Below are positions 12,523 through 23,784 of a DNA stretch of 64,000 bases, in pieces; the first letter of the stretch is position 1; each line of letters starts with the position of its first letter. Under the pieces are notes generated by a model. That model was not told the DNA's origin. It saw only the letters and a program-made list of their open reading frames with translations, and did no database searches. Made by a program: the position numbers and the translations under genes. The DNA is from Linepithema humile (taxonomy: Eukaryota; Arthropoda; Insecta; Hymenoptera; Formicidae). The stretch is taken from positions 16,215,431 to 16,279,430 of the forward strand of contig NC_090128.1 in NCBI RefSeq assembly GCF_040581485.1. Reading direction: 5' to 3'.

Positions 12523-15500
12523 ATGGCGGGATCGAGAGGGGTGGCCTTCACCCAGATTAATCTGCATCACAGCAAAGGGGCCTTGGTTGTTTTGGCCAAG
12601 CAACAAGCTGGGAGGCAAACATGCATATCACTGATGCAAGAACCCTGGGTAATCCGAGGTTGCATCAGGGGCTTGGCGGCCTGCGGTAGACTCTTTAGGC
12701 CCCATCAGTGGATCGGCCCAGGGCCTGCGTGGCCGTCAAGGGTATGGAAGCCCAGCTAATACCTCACCTGTGTTCCAGGGACGTTGCGGCTGTAGAAGTG
12801 AATTTCACTGATGACTCCGGTGACAGGAAGAAAATGGTTATTTGCTCGGCCTACTTTTCTCATGACGAGAGGGAGGCGGTGCCGCCTGCACCGGTGATAA
12901 AACTGACAGAATACTGCCAGGAGAAACGGCTTCCCTTGATCATGGGATGTGACGCTAACGCGCATCACACCGTGTGGGGAAGCTCGGACACCAACGAAAG
13001 AGGGAGAAAAGTGTTGGAGTTTCTAGCGTCTACGGATCTGGAGATCCTCAACACAGGAGACGAGCCCACCTTCTGCACTATAGCGAGAAGAGAAGTGCTC
13101 GACATCACTATCTGTTCCAGGCAGTTGATACAGGAGGTTGTGGAGTGGAGGGTCTCGACGGAGCCCTCGCTCTTTGACCATAGGCAGATCACCTTCAGGA
13201 TAGCTAAGGCTAGGGGGAAGGAGGTCAAATTCAGGAACCCGAGGAAAACCAAGTGGGACTCCTATAGGGAAGACCTGGCCAACAGTCTCAAAGGCTTTCC
13301 TAAAAGGCACGGGACAGAGGACGAACTGGAGACCTGTGTGGACTACTTGCAGAGGTCTCTGGTAAACTGCTACGAAAGTAATTGCCCCGAAAGATCGGTT
13401 ACAAATAGTAGAGGAACTTTCTGGTGGACCCCTGGACTGCAGGGTCTCAGAGTGGCGGCTCGTAGGGCCTGGAACAGAGCCAGGAACACGGGCCGCCAAT
13501 CCGACTAAAAGCTCTCTAGGAGGGCACAGAAGGAATATAGAGACTCTGTGGTTAGGGCGAAACTAGAAAGCTGGATGAAGTTTTGCGAGGAAGTAGAGGG
13601 AATGCTTGAAACGGCAAGAATCTGCAGGATTCTCGCTAGGAACCCGGATGCGACTCTGGAAGCCATCGCACTCCCTGATGGGACGGTGGTGACTGGAGAG
13701 CGATGTCTGGAGCATCTACTGGAAGTGAGCTTTCCGGGCTTCCATAGGGAGCCAGGAGAGCTATTTGCATATAAGGAGCCGGGCTCACTCAGAAGAGCCC
13801 GACAAGCGGACTGGCGAATGGCGGCCAAGATTGTCATGCCCGAGAAGGTCAAGTGGGCAATTAACACCTTTAAGCCCTATAAATCAGCGGGACCGGATAG
13901 TGTCTTTCCGGCTCTTCTACAAGAGGGACTGGAACAGATCGTGGGCCCACTAACCCGAACCTTAAGGGCTTGTATCGCGATGGGCTACACACCCAGCGCA
14001 TGGAAACTGGCCAGGGTAGTTTTCATCCCGAAGGCGGGAAGAACAAGCTACACCAAGGCAAAGGATTTCAGGCCAATTAGCCTAACATCGTTTCTCCTTA
14101 AGACATTGGAGAAGCTGGTGGACGCGTATCTGAGGGAGACAACTCTGTGGAGTCACCCTCTCCACAAAAATCAGCACGCGTATCGTTCGGGCTATTTCAC
14201 CGAGACTGCTCTACATCAGACGGTAGCGTTTATTGTGAAGCAGCTGGAAAGAAAGGGCTACGCAGTGGGTGCTTTCTTGGACATAGAGGGCGCCTTTAAC
14301 AACACACCGCACGAGGTAGTGTGTGAGGAAGCCGCCAGAAGGGGTGTCCCGATGAAGCTCGTCGAGTGGATCTGGGGCATACTAGGGAGGCGTGTGATGA
14401 CTTCGTTGGGAACTGCGAAAGTCTGTGGGTGGGTGGGAAGGGGCTGCCCGCAGGGCGGAGTACTTTATGGTGCCCACTTTTATGGTGCCTGGTAGCAGAC
14501 GGTTTATTAAAGGCACTGGACGATAGAGGCTTCACTGCACAAGGCTACGCGGACGACGTGGCAATACTTGTGCGAGGCCCTTTTCTAAAGACGCTTCTAG
14601 AGCTCATGCAGGGAGCACTGAAAGTTGTAGAAGAGTGGTGTCAGAGGACAGGTTTAGCGGTGAATCCACTGAAAACCGGTCTTACTGTCTTAACTCGCAA
14701 ATACAAGGTGGGCACCATTGTGGGACCCACTCTTGGAGGAGTAAGGTTAGTTCCCAACGAATCAGTGAAATATTTGGGAGTTATCTTGGATAAGAAACTG
14801 CTTTGGGAGAAGCACCTTTGTAATCGGTGCAAAGGCTTGTGCCAGTATTTTTGGATGTGTAGAAGGACTTTTGGCCAGACTTGGGGCTTGAAACCGAGTA
14901 TGATACACTGGATCTACACAGCCATACTTCGCCCCAGACTCACATACGCAGCTGTAGTATGGTGGACTAAGGTGCAAAAGAAAACAGCCAAAGTTGCGCT
15001 GGAGCATGTCAGGGCTCTGATTTTGAGAGGGGCCCTGGGTGCTATGGTTACGACACCAGTGGCGGCGATGTTCGGCATCGAACCATTTCATCAGGTGGTG
15101 GTGGCTGCTGCAGCAATGGCGGCATACCGTCTGAGATGCGAACTAAAATGGAAGAAGGGAGCCCGGCATACGAGGCTGCCGGAAGACGTTCTGCTGGATC
15201 CGATATTCGAGATGCGACAGGACAGAATACCTATTATTCGGGCTTCTGATAGGCGCTTCAAAGTGCATATACCGAGGCCGGAGGAGTGGGAAAAGGAAGG
15301 TGGAAACTTAGGGGCTCGAGTGCGTGGAGGAGATGTCTGGTATACGGACGGCTCCAAAACGGACACGGGCTCCGGGGCCGGCTTCTTTGGCAGTCGAGAG
15401 AGATGGAAGGAGTGCATTTCTCTCGACAGTTATGCCACGGTATTCCAAGCGGAGATTGTGGCTATCCTAAGCTGTGCTCAGACCGTGCGGAGTAGAGTAG

Positions 15501-16171
15501 GGGCGGGGGGGCACATCAGGATTTGTACGGACAGCCAGGCAGCTATCAAGGCGCTGGGGGCTCCGACAATAACGTCGCGGTTGGTTCGGGAGTGCAGGTG
15601 CGTTCTGAACGAACTGGCGAGAGAGAGAGAAGTCACCGTTACCTGGCTGCCGGGTCACTCGGGCATCCAGGGTAATGAATGTGCGGACCAGCTGGCAAAA
15701 GCGGGTTCAGAATTAACGATGGTAGGATTGGGGCCGGCTCTGGGAATCCCCTTTTGTTTAGGAAGGGGGAGGATCAAAGAATGGCTCCGCAGAGAACATC
15801 TAAGACAATGGAGAGTGAAATCTGAGTCCAAATGCAAACAGGTTAGAGCTCTGATGGGGGATACTCCTAATAGGGAACTGGCTTGGAGCATAAGGGCTCT
15901 GAGTAGGAGAGATGCCAGGACAGCGGTACACATACTAACGGGTCATGGCACCTTAAACTACCACATGTACAAGCTTGGGCGTAGCGATACATCCAAGTGC
16001 AGGGCATGTGGAGACGACGAGGAAACAAGCCTTCATGTGCTCAGCGACTGTCCTGCACAGGCAGGGTTGAGACACAAGATGCTGGGCTCAGCACTACTTG
16101 GGCCCGAGCAGATCAGGAAGCTGCCGGTGAGAGATCTGATTCTCTTTTGGAGAAAAACAGGTCTCTCATGA
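12523..16171 (+). pseudogene. LINE ORF2: endonuclease, RT, RNase H, zinc finger; inactivated
   Basis: Endonuclease: FTQINLHHSKGA, QEPW, then after a frameshift (12708-12759) CSAYFSHD, MGCDANAHHTVWGSS, LDITIC and FDHRQITF. A TAA at 13506 interrupts the linker. RT: PYKSAGPDSVFPALLQ, RVVFIPKAG, FRPISLTSFLLKTLEKLV, FLDIEGAFNNTPH, GCPQGGVL, and after another frameshift near 14470 QGYADDVAIL (catalytic YADD) and VKYLGVILD. RNase H: VWYTDGSKT, FQAEIVAILS, CTDSQAAIKAL and WLPGHSGIQGNECADQLA, with its acidic residues intact. A C-x2-C...H...C finger follows (CRACGDDEETSLHVLSDC). A local duplication of TTATGGTGCC right after GCPQGGVL causes the RT frameshift. Confidence 0.9.
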
Positions 16172-17311
16172 GTAAGTTTATGAGGGGTGGCACAATGGAC
16201 AATGTCTGGGTGCCGCGGGCGGTGCTTCGAAAGAGGAACGCCCCCCCCCCCGTTATATTATTATTATTTTTATCAATGTAAGTAACAATAATTATTTAAA
16301 AGAAAACATTTTATATTATATAGCAGGTTTTATAATTAGAAAAATGCTTCTTAAATTAACCTGCAAAGACTGTATTGGCAATCTCATTAGAAAAAACGAT
16401 AGGCAAGAAAACGTTGCATCATATACAATACTAATTGATGTAAAAAATAACGGAGGTTTAGTTTATGCATCCAATCATGTACAAAAAATTATTTGTGCCA
16501 CCGAAATTGAGTTCCTGCAGTCCATAGCAAAAAGTACTAATAATCTACCGAATAAAGATGCATACTCTCAAATTATTTACCGAGTGACACGCAGATTTGT
16601 ATTAAACGCAAATGTATTTCGCAATAATGATGAATGTTATGAAGGGCTTGAAATAGGTACAGATATACCTCACTGCTTACAATTAATAAAAATTATATGT
16701 AAAAAATATTTGACGATTCGAATGCATTCATATTCTAAAACATTAAATAAAGATGTTGTAAATCCTGTAAGCAAACGACAAAAATTATCAAAATTGATTC
16801 TTTTTAAAAATACGTAGATTTTTATTTTGACATTTTGCTGCTAATTTTTATAATAAAATTTATTTTTTTACTATAAATAAAATTGTTTTATTACTTTTTA
16901 TGTGTCCCTAATTAAAATTAATTGTTTTTTTATTTTATACATTTTCTAACTATTTTAAGTAAAAAAAAAATCTTTTTTATACATATAGAGCTGTTTGAAT
17001 AAAGGCGGGAGCGGCCATTTTGTTGTGGGTAACATGGCTGAAACCGGAAAATCCTTCTTTCTTCGGTACTGTCATATGCTAATGGTACAGGTTAGCGATC
17101 TAGGTTTAGTATAGATATCTGTGGCCAAGACCTCTTCCTCCCTTCTCTTGTTAGGGGAATGATGGAGGATGAGGAGAAGAGGGAGGTGGTCGCCTCCTTC
17201 TGCGAGACAGTAATGTCTCAGGAGGAGGCAGAAAGGGTAAGACGGAGGGAAAGAAGCTCCTCTGCCCCCCGAGGAAACAGAGGAAGGGGACCGTCGAAGA
17301 AACCGACGTAA

Positions 17312-17902
17312 CCGGCAACGCCCACCGCTCCCGGCGCAGGCGCGTTATTAGTAATGCCGGAGTAAAGGGAGGGGGGGGACTTATCTCTCTTCTTACTCTC
17401 CATCCGGCAAGTTCCTGGGTAAGGAACCAGGACTGAGTGGAAATGCAGCGATCCACTCCCGGGCCTAGGCCTACGACATATCCCCCGGTGGATTGCACTC
17501 CACCGGAGGATGGGGAGCTGTGACGGGAACGGGGGTCTCGGTCACAACCCCGCCCCCCAACAACACTGGGTGGGCGTGGCAAGGTGGTGGCGACCCCACC
17601 TTACCACAAAAAGACGAAGAAATTTCCATCCTCTTAGTAACGGGGGTGGAATTTAATAGGAATTTCGTCTCCTCATTAAGGGCAACAACAGAGGTGAGCT
17701 GAGGGCACCCGGGAAGAATACCGCTGGGTGTGCCCTGGGTGTCTCCCGTTAAAGCCCGAGAAGATCGCCGGTGGGGTTTTAGTAGGTATACCCAAATTTA
17801 TTGGGTGAGTCCCACATGACCCCTTGCCCCACCCCCCACCCGAGGACCGAGGGTGCCTATAAAAGGTTTCCCCACGTAAAAAAAAAAAAAAAAAAAAAAA
17901 AG
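17312..17902 (+). other. 3' UTR and poly(A) of the R1-like fragment
   Basis: Non-coding G/C-rich sequence after the ORF2 stop, containing GGTTTTAGTAGGTATACCC and CGAGGACCGAGGGTG, and ending in about 22 adenines. The R1-like copy ending at 36330 has a closely similar 3' UTR (GGTTTTAGTGGGTATGCC and GAGACCCGTGGGTATTC), so both are one family. Confidence 0.65.
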
Positions 17903-17993
17903 TTAGATAATAGGTCAAGGCAGGTTTTGCATTCTACGTAGTTGTTATTTATGCTTTTTGTTATGCAAAAGTTAATTAGATATCTGGGATCTT
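17903..17993 (-). pseudogene. Jockey LINE endonuclease fragment, downstream part
   Basis: On the minus strand it reads INFCITKSINNNYVECKTCL and DLLSN, the stretch that follows the KIPD motif near 36345. The two pieces are separated by the R1-like LINE 17994-36330, whose duplication TCTGGGATCTT (17983-17993 and 36331-36341) lies in the Jockey sequence. The left end is cut by the poly(A) of the previous R1-like fragment. Confidence 0.68.
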
Positions 17994-18259
17994 CCTTGAC
18001 GACGATGTGCCACCTTGTCGTGGTGCCAGGGCTCCCCGCAAATCCATTCGTGGAGATGCGGGATCTAAGAGCACACCCGGAGAAGCTTAACTTCGTTATA
18101 AAAACTTGGGGCGCCATACCCAAAGAAGGCTTTGAGGCTTGCACTTTACCTTATGACCTAAAATTTGGCCAGAGAAGTACAACGCTGTATAAAAACTGAG
18201 GGTGAAAACCTCAACATGGGCCTCTGCAGATTGCACCAGCCCTGCATGCCCTAAAAAGC

Positions 18260-18600
18260 CAAGGAAGGAACACCTTGTCACAAAAACCGGTGGTTTGAGA
18301 TACCTCCTGATGAAAAGTCTCAAATGGAAATAACCAGCTGGCCGGGACCCAAGCTAAACAAAGATCGCCCCGAGGAAGGGAAACCTCGTTAAACAACCGG
18401 GGGTTTGAGATACCTCCTGATGAAAAGTCTCAAATAGAAATAACCAGCTGGCCGGGATCCAGGCTAAACAAAGATTGCCCCGAGGAAGGAAAACCTCGTT
18501 ATACAACCGGGGGTTTGAGAACATCTCCTGATGAAAAGTCTCAAATGAAAATAACCAGCTGGCCGAGATCCAGACTAAACAAAGATCGTCCCGAGAAAGA
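18260..18600 (+). repeat. 5' UTR tandem repeats of the R1-like LINE, copies 1-3
   Basis: Units of 110-112 bp each contain ACCTCCTGATGAAAAGTCTC, AATAACCAGCTGGCCGGGA and CTAAACAAAGATCGCCC (anchor motif at 18301, 18411 and about 18523). Three more copies lie at 19981-20310 beyond the inserted minus-strand LINE. Tandem 5' UTR units of this kind often carry the LINE promoter; that role is inferred here. Confidence 0.8.
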
Positions 18601-18604
18601 AAAA

Positions 18605-19980
18605 CTTTTTTTTTTTTTTTTTTTTTGGTATGGCAGAGGAAATCGAAATTCATCTGGGTCCCCACCTGGACACGGACTTCCCCTACCCAGATCTGGGTAG
18701 GTGGAGGCCTCCCCAGGGCCCTGTTGTGGAAAAACAAAGCCTCCGTCTTTTGTGGGGCGACCTCGAGTCCCTCCCCCGAGCTACCACCAGCGTGTCGTCT
18801 GCGTAGCACAGCAGACGACAGCCCGGGGGAAGCGCCGTGCGGAGCACTTTGTCATATGCGAGGTTCCAGAGTAGGGGTCCGAGTACCGACCCCTGAGAAA
18901 CCCCGCAACAGACTTCTCTTCGGCTTACCCGTTCCAGCTGGTCTTTCAGCTAGAGCGTCCTGTCGCGGAAATAGTCCCAAAAGACCTCCCTTATATATGG
19001 GGGAAAGCCATGGAACTTTATGGCCTCCCCCACATGTTCCCAGGGGAGGGAGTTGAAGGCGTTGACGATGTCCAGCGACACCGCCAACGCTACGTCTCCC
19101 TCCCCTACAATTTGGTCCGAGAGGGCTCGCAGATGCGTGATCGCATTTGTTGTCGATCGCCCTCCCGGAACCCAAATTGGTCCTCCGATAAGTTGGGACC
19201 ATCCCGCGACAGGTGCTGGACGATTCGGCCGGCAATGATCCTCTCGAATAATTTGCCAACCTCGTCCAGCAAGCATATTGGCCTGTAAGCCAAAGGTTGC
19301 TCCGCCGGTTTCCCCTTTTTGCGAAGGAGCACCAGATTCGCTCTCTTCCACAAGGAGGGGAAGGTGCCCGTCCTGAGATATGTATTATACATTTTCCTCA
19401 GGCGGGCACCCACCACGCCAAAGGCCAAGGCCCATGCTCAACCGGGCCCCGTCCGGGCCAGGGGCTTCGCCAGTAGCCCTCAGCCTTTTGGCCGCCTCGG
19501 AGAGCTCCCTTTCAAAGACCACCAGGTTCCCGGACCAAGGAGAGATCTCCCCTAGGGGGGATGTGAATATCTCTAATCGGGAAAAGATTCCCCACCACCT
19601 GGCCGAGGAACTCGAGGTCCAGCGTCTCTGAGATTGGGGGCGCCGCAGGTCTCAGCCTGTTGAGTACCAAGCGGTACGGATGCCCCCAAGGGTCCTGGTC
19701 GAGTTCCGCCAATAATTCCTCCCATGCCTTGACCTTGGCCCTGCCGATGGCTAGTCGCAGCGAGCCCCTTGCGGCCAGGTACTCGCTACGCTCCTTGGCA
19801 GTGTTCTCTTCGTCTCTTCCCGCCCTTCGTCGGGCTCTGAGGAGATCGCATCTGGCAGCGTTGACCCGCCTTCGCAAATCCGCAATCTCCTCCGTCCACC
19901 AATAGGCCGCCCGACGAGGGGCGGGCTTTGATTGGGGCATGGCCACGTCGCAAATACGCTCGGCCATGTCCCCAATCTTC
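18605..19980 (-). mobile_element. Inverted, 5'-truncated R1-like LINE fragment
   Basis: Its 3' tail is the T run at 18606-18627 and its 5' end is near 19976. It interrupts the 110-bp repeat array, and purine-rich repeat sequence (GAAAGAAAAAC / GGAAGGAAAACC) flanks both sides like a diverged duplication. Its coding sequence matches the ORF2 of the surrounding LINE closely, so this is a same-family insertion in opposite orientation. The 3' end is truncated: the coding sequence stops directly at the A tail, after the RT region. Confidence 0.8.
18640..19967 (-). pseudogene. R1-like ORF2 fragment (linker and RT), frameshifted
   Basis: Minus-strand frames give MAERICDVAMPQSKPAPRRA, ARGSLRLAIGRAKVKAWEEL, PYRLVLNRLRPAAPPISETL, then after frameshifts PLAYRPICLLDEVGKLFERI, DQFGFREG, VALAVSLDIVNAFNSLPWEH (catalytic Asp of RT motif A) and YADD-region remnants near 18800. 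At least three frameshifts are present. It is colinear with 33204-34560 on the plus strand. Confidence 0.82.
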
Positions 19981-20310
19981 TAGGAAGGAAAACCTTGTTA
20001 TACAACCGGAGGTTTGAGGACACCTCCTGATGAAAAATTCCAAATGGAAATAACCAGCTGGCCGGGATCTAGGCTAAACAAAGATCGCCCAGAGGATGGA
20101 TAGCCTCGTTAAACAACCGGAGGTATGAGGACACCTCCTGATGAAAAGTCTCAATGGAAATATCCAGCTGGCCGGGGTCCAGGCTAAATAACACTCCCCC
20201 GAGGTAGAATAGCCTCGTTCATCAACCGGGGGTTTGAGGATACCTCTTGATGAAAAACTTCAAAATGGAAATAATCAGCTGGCCGGGATCCAGGCTTAAC
20301 AAAGATTGTC
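19981..20310 (+). repeat. 5' UTR tandem repeats of the R1-like LINE, copies 4-6
   Basis: Continuation of the 110-bp array, with anchor motif CACCTCCTGATG at 20021, 20132 and, as a variant, 20241. Spacing is 109-111 bp. Confidence 0.8.
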
Positions 20311-21464
20311 CGGGAGAGCGAAGGCGGCTCCTCTATCAAGTTGCCCCTGGGAGTGGACAACCCGGTAGGTAGCGTAGGTAGCTACTAAGTCTATGGTGCC
20401 CGAAGACCGGAGTAACGACCCGGAGAAGGGAGAAAAAAACGTCCCGGAGAAGGAATAACTCCGTGATCAAACCTGGGTTTTCTGACGGGGTTTCCATGAT
20501 TGGAAAAACCCCTCGTGGTGGGACGACTTTTAGTCGTCAAACTAGTGTTGTTGGTTTTCCATAAACCATCGTGATGGGCCTTCGGGCACTTCACTTTCGC
20601 CTCCTCGTTGTGCGCCACCTTGTCGTGGTGAGGAGGCTCACCGTGGGATGGCCCATTGGGGTCATTGCACGGTGCTAAGAGCGCAGGGTTCCTTCTATGG
20701 AGAGAACGGGAGCCCGGCGACTCCTTTAGAGACTTGTCCTAATCGCCGGTAGGGGTTGGCGGCCCTGACTTCAATCGCCCGGTGGCACGGCACCGTTAAG
20801 GGGAGATTTTCATCTCCTCTCCGTGCACGGGCGGCCAGGCTCGTCAGCCCTGTGGGGTGGCTGGCCAGGGGGGTGCTACCCCCATGGTTGAGGCCTGTCC
20901 TGGCCGGGGCTGCTGCTCCGGAGGGACAGATCTCTGGTGGGCTACTTCGGTGGCCTCGCCTAAAGGGGTGGATGTGGGTGGCGGTCCTCCTTGTATCTGG
21001 GGCCGACTCTTCCTTTTCTGGATTGGGAGAGGAAAGGGTGCGGCCTGACATGGGGGGGAAGTGGTGTCCCACAATGGTGGCTCTCCCTCTCCGATCAAAC
21101 GGCTCGTGGACGTGGTCCTCGAGCACGCGGGCGTAAAGGAGGGCGACGGGCCGCCGATGTCCCGGAACTCCCGGGCTCGTCGGGCTGGGCCGTTCCGAGC
21201 CGCTCGGACGTATTCCGTGGCGGGGTCGGACGGCGGAGGGTTTGGGAGCTGTTCGGGCCGCTCAGACGTATTCCGAGGTCAGGGCCGAGCAGTGAGGATC
21301 GTACACTGCCGGAGTGCGTCCCGGTCTTCCCGGTTCCGGAGTGAACGGTCGAGGAGTGTGATTGCTGGTCGCCACGGAGGGTAAGGCGAGGAGTGGGTCG
21401 CAACACTCTTCGCCCCAACCGTCCATGGGGCCCCCCGCGTGGCTGCGCCCACTGCGGTGCCCAC
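20311..21464 (+). other. 5' leader of the R1-like LINE, no intact ORF
   Basis: G/C-rich sequence with many inverted short repeats (for example CGTGGTGGGACGACTTTTAG and GTCGTGGTGAGGAGGC), no long conserved frame, interrupted at 21465 by a hAT element and continuing at 26742. The block GCCACCTTGTCGTGGTG near 20611 also occurs at 18008, at the very start of the LINE. Confidence 0.55.
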
Positions 21465-23384
21465 CAGGGATGTTCCTCGGAGAAGAAGAATGTGTACTAG
21501 ATTTGAGGGCAATTTTGTATTGAATTGTACTGACTACACGCGCTACCTATACTGCATTCGTATTAATCATGAATTGGCGGGATATTTAAATTGCCCTAAC
21601 TGTGATTACTTGATTGTTTACATAAAATATGCATTATAATTTATTATTACAAATAAAATAGATAAATAAACAATAAAAGCTATTTTTCTATATTTTTTAT
21701 TACAAATTGGTATTTATAAAATCACTTTGCAAGGGTTTTTATTTTATTGGATCACAACACAATAATTTGGTGTTAATTTTAAGATAAACAAATTTTTATC
21801 GCTTTTTCGTTCATATAACTTTAAAATAAACTTTAGAAACACATTATGAATTCATAATAATGCAACAAGTTACAGACAAAAATTCGCGTTATTAATTTAT
21901 TTAAGATAAACAAATTTTCATCGCTTTTTCGTTCATATAACTTTAAAATAAACTTTAAAATAACCTTTAGAAACACATTATGAATTTATAATAATGCAAC
22001 AAGTTACAGACAAAAATTCGCGTTATTAATTTATTTAAGATAAACAAATTTTCATCGCTTTTTTGTTCATATAACTTTAAAATAAACTTTAGAAACACAT
22101 TATGAATTCATAATAATGCAACAAATTACAAACAAAAATTCGCGTTATTAATTTATAATGATAAGACAAATCAACATTAATCTTTCGATCAATAAAAATA
22201 GTAGTTTGCGCTAATGGGCGCATTCAACATTATTACATATCAAGATAAAATAAAATAATAAAAACAGAACTCGTATTTTTATAACTGATCGCAGTTATAA
22301 ATCATTATCACATCCGTCGAATAAATCACATAATACTTTGACTTCTTGCTCAAACGCGTTGTCGCTATTTGTACTTTTTATCATTTCTTTTACAGAAAAT
22401 GTTTCATAATCGATTACCTTATATTTTAACGCTTCTTTAATTGCCAAAACTGATGCAATCGTTAAAATATTTAATCTATTTCGCAATTTATTTTTGATTA
22501 AATTTAATTGTGAAAATATCCTCTCTGCAGCAGCAGATGAATGCGGTAAGATTAACATATACTTTACAAGTGCCATTAAATGTCCAAACATTGGTTTCCC
22601 GTCACTTGTATTTGTAGTTTTATCTACCATGTTCCAAAATTGCATGAGATTGTAGGATTGGTATGTACTCAATGGAAATGTGTGATATAAGTTTTGCCAC
22701 TCAATATTAACCATTTCAATGTCAATGTTTAATGATAGGTACAAGTTCGCAAACTCTGCAATTGACATAATGTCGCCACTTAACGCATTCTGTACAGTAA
22801 AATTAGCTGCAAATATCAGATGAGGGCTATTAAAATCAAATCGCGTTTTAATTTGTTTACAGAGTTCTATGTAAAAAGACAGAGCTCTCAATTTAAAATC
22901 ATGAAGTTCTTTTTTTTCGAGTTTACTTTCAGAGTTTTTTAGAAAAGCATCAATTTTGGCACCAAAATACATTTCATCTAGTGAAATAAAATTATCTGGA
23001 TTCTCAAGGAGAATGTCTCAAGGAGAATGAGATAATTTTGTTCTTTTTAAAACATCTTTTTTTATAAACGATCTTAAAATTATCTTATATAAATTTGTTA
23101 CCCTCTCAAGCAAATACGGTAACTGAGGGCTTTCACTTTGAAATTCTAAATTTATTTTTGTTACCAATTCCAGGACGTATGATAAGAAGAGGAAGTAAAT
23201 CTTGAACGCGTCGTTGTTTAGGCCATTTAAAATATTCCTTGTCATAAGTAAGCTATCTTCTTTAACTGCCTTTTCGAAAAACATCTTTAAAGACTCCCAA
23301 TGCTGCAGAATATTGTTAATGACAGCCTGTATATGAAAAATAAATAAATGATTGTTATAACAATGAACTCATTAATATCAATCA

Positions 23385-23703
23385 ATTAATATAATAGAAA
23401 GGCATAGAGAGGCGTCGCGGGATGTTAGTGCGAAATTATAATTTTTCTTAAAGAAATTAATTTGTTAGTCTACGTGAGACTGTTAAATTTGTACACCGAT
23501 CTCTGGTTCGAGATACTTAAAGTGTACGAAAATTTTAGTACATTGTTCTCACATATGGAGAATCAGTATGTACTGATAGGAATTATTAGAAAGAAGGGAA
23601 GAGAGAAAAAATATCAGGGCGCGAGTGGCTAAGCCGGGAATTGAACCCGGGTCTTCCGCTTGCCGGGCGAATGTTCTACCACTAAACTACTCAGACCCCA
23701 CGC
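23385..23703 (-). mobile_element. tRNA-derived SINE with Gly-tRNA-like head
   Basis: On the minus strand from 23703: GGTCTGAGTAGTTTAGTGG (A-box region), then CCCGGGTTCAATTCCCGG (B-box region), followed by a non-tRNA body ending near 23385. The acceptor arms do not pair and the B box has one departure from consensus, so this is a SINE head rather than a tRNA gene. The body (GTACACCGATCTC, CTACGTGAGACTG) recurs at 23850-24080 and, diverged, at 52770-52920. Confidence 0.72.
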
Positions 23704-23784
23704 TTCTAACATTTATTTCTTTTAGATTAGGAAATCAACAAATCTGTAGGACATAAACGCGTCATAATGCCCGCGTGATTTAAA

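Larger units (their letters stand above)
11192..16271 (+). mobile_element. Nearly full-length LINE with RNase H (I/LOA-like)
   Basis: The 13-bp duplication ATCAATGTAAGTA flanks it (11179-11191 and 16272-16284). It ends in a TTA-rich simple tail (TTATTATTATTATTTTT) rather than poly(A). Order of parts: 5' UTR, ORF1 with a conserved globular domain, ORF2 with endonuclease, RT, RNase H and a C-terminal zinc finger. The RNase H and simple-repeat tail fit I- or LOA-type clades; the exact clade is inferred. Confidence 0.88.
6450..16817 (+). pseudogene. P-element transposase with N-terminal THAP domain (split, broken)
   Basis: The first exon starts MPSNCC at 6450 in THAP style. After an intron ending near 6626 the frame gives WIDAIGREGFQPTKNYLICS, AHF and VPSIF, completing the THAP DNA-binding zinc finger. 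Further on: YSDEIKKFAVTLHYYSPKVY near 7640, an intron from about 7720 to 7799, SSIRNWMSSVNAEPGF, NLVFDSMAIRK (catalytic Asp region), EALVFMLVSLSGTWKWP, DTCHSVKLARNAL (second catalytic Asp region), then TIDEIFDFLNSR after the LTR. After the LINE come YYIAGFIIRKM and the C-terminus to 16817. Breaks are an in-frame TAG near 7590, a frameshift near 8220, further frameshifts near 10700-10950 and the two insertions. Confidence 0.85.
6243..17123 (+). mobile_element. P element with THAP transposase, nested insertions inside
   Basis: Ends carry a perfect 32-bp TIR (CACAGATATCTATACTAAAC... at 6243-6274 and its complement at 17092-17123). GCCAAGAC on both sides (6235-6242 and 17124-17131) is the 8-bp TSD expected for P elements. 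After subtracting the solo LTR (8629-10569) and the LINE (11192-16271) with their duplications, the element is about 3.84 kb, a reasonable size for an autonomous P element. Its transposase is broken. Confidence 0.92.
6086..17902 (+). mobile_element. 3' end of an R1-like LINE, split by a P element
   Basis: Two segments belong together: about 6086-6242, and 17132-17902 ending in a 22-base poly(A) at 17879-17902. The coding piece on the left contains C-P-L-K-H-T-L-E-E-C-P-A-W, a variant of the C-terminal zinc-finger region of R1-clade ORF2, and it continues directly in the right segment. The two halves meet at the 8-bp duplication GCCAAGAC that flanks the P element. The copy is 5'-truncated. Confidence 0.75.

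Noticed and set aside
11192..16271. R1-clade assignment of the LINE in the P element
   Set aside because: It encodes an RNase H domain and ends in a TTA-type tail, which fits I/LOA-like clades better than R1.
23625..23703. Functional tRNA gene (minus strand)
   Set aside because: A and B boxes are present but the acceptor arms do not pair and the sequence continues into a repeated SINE body.
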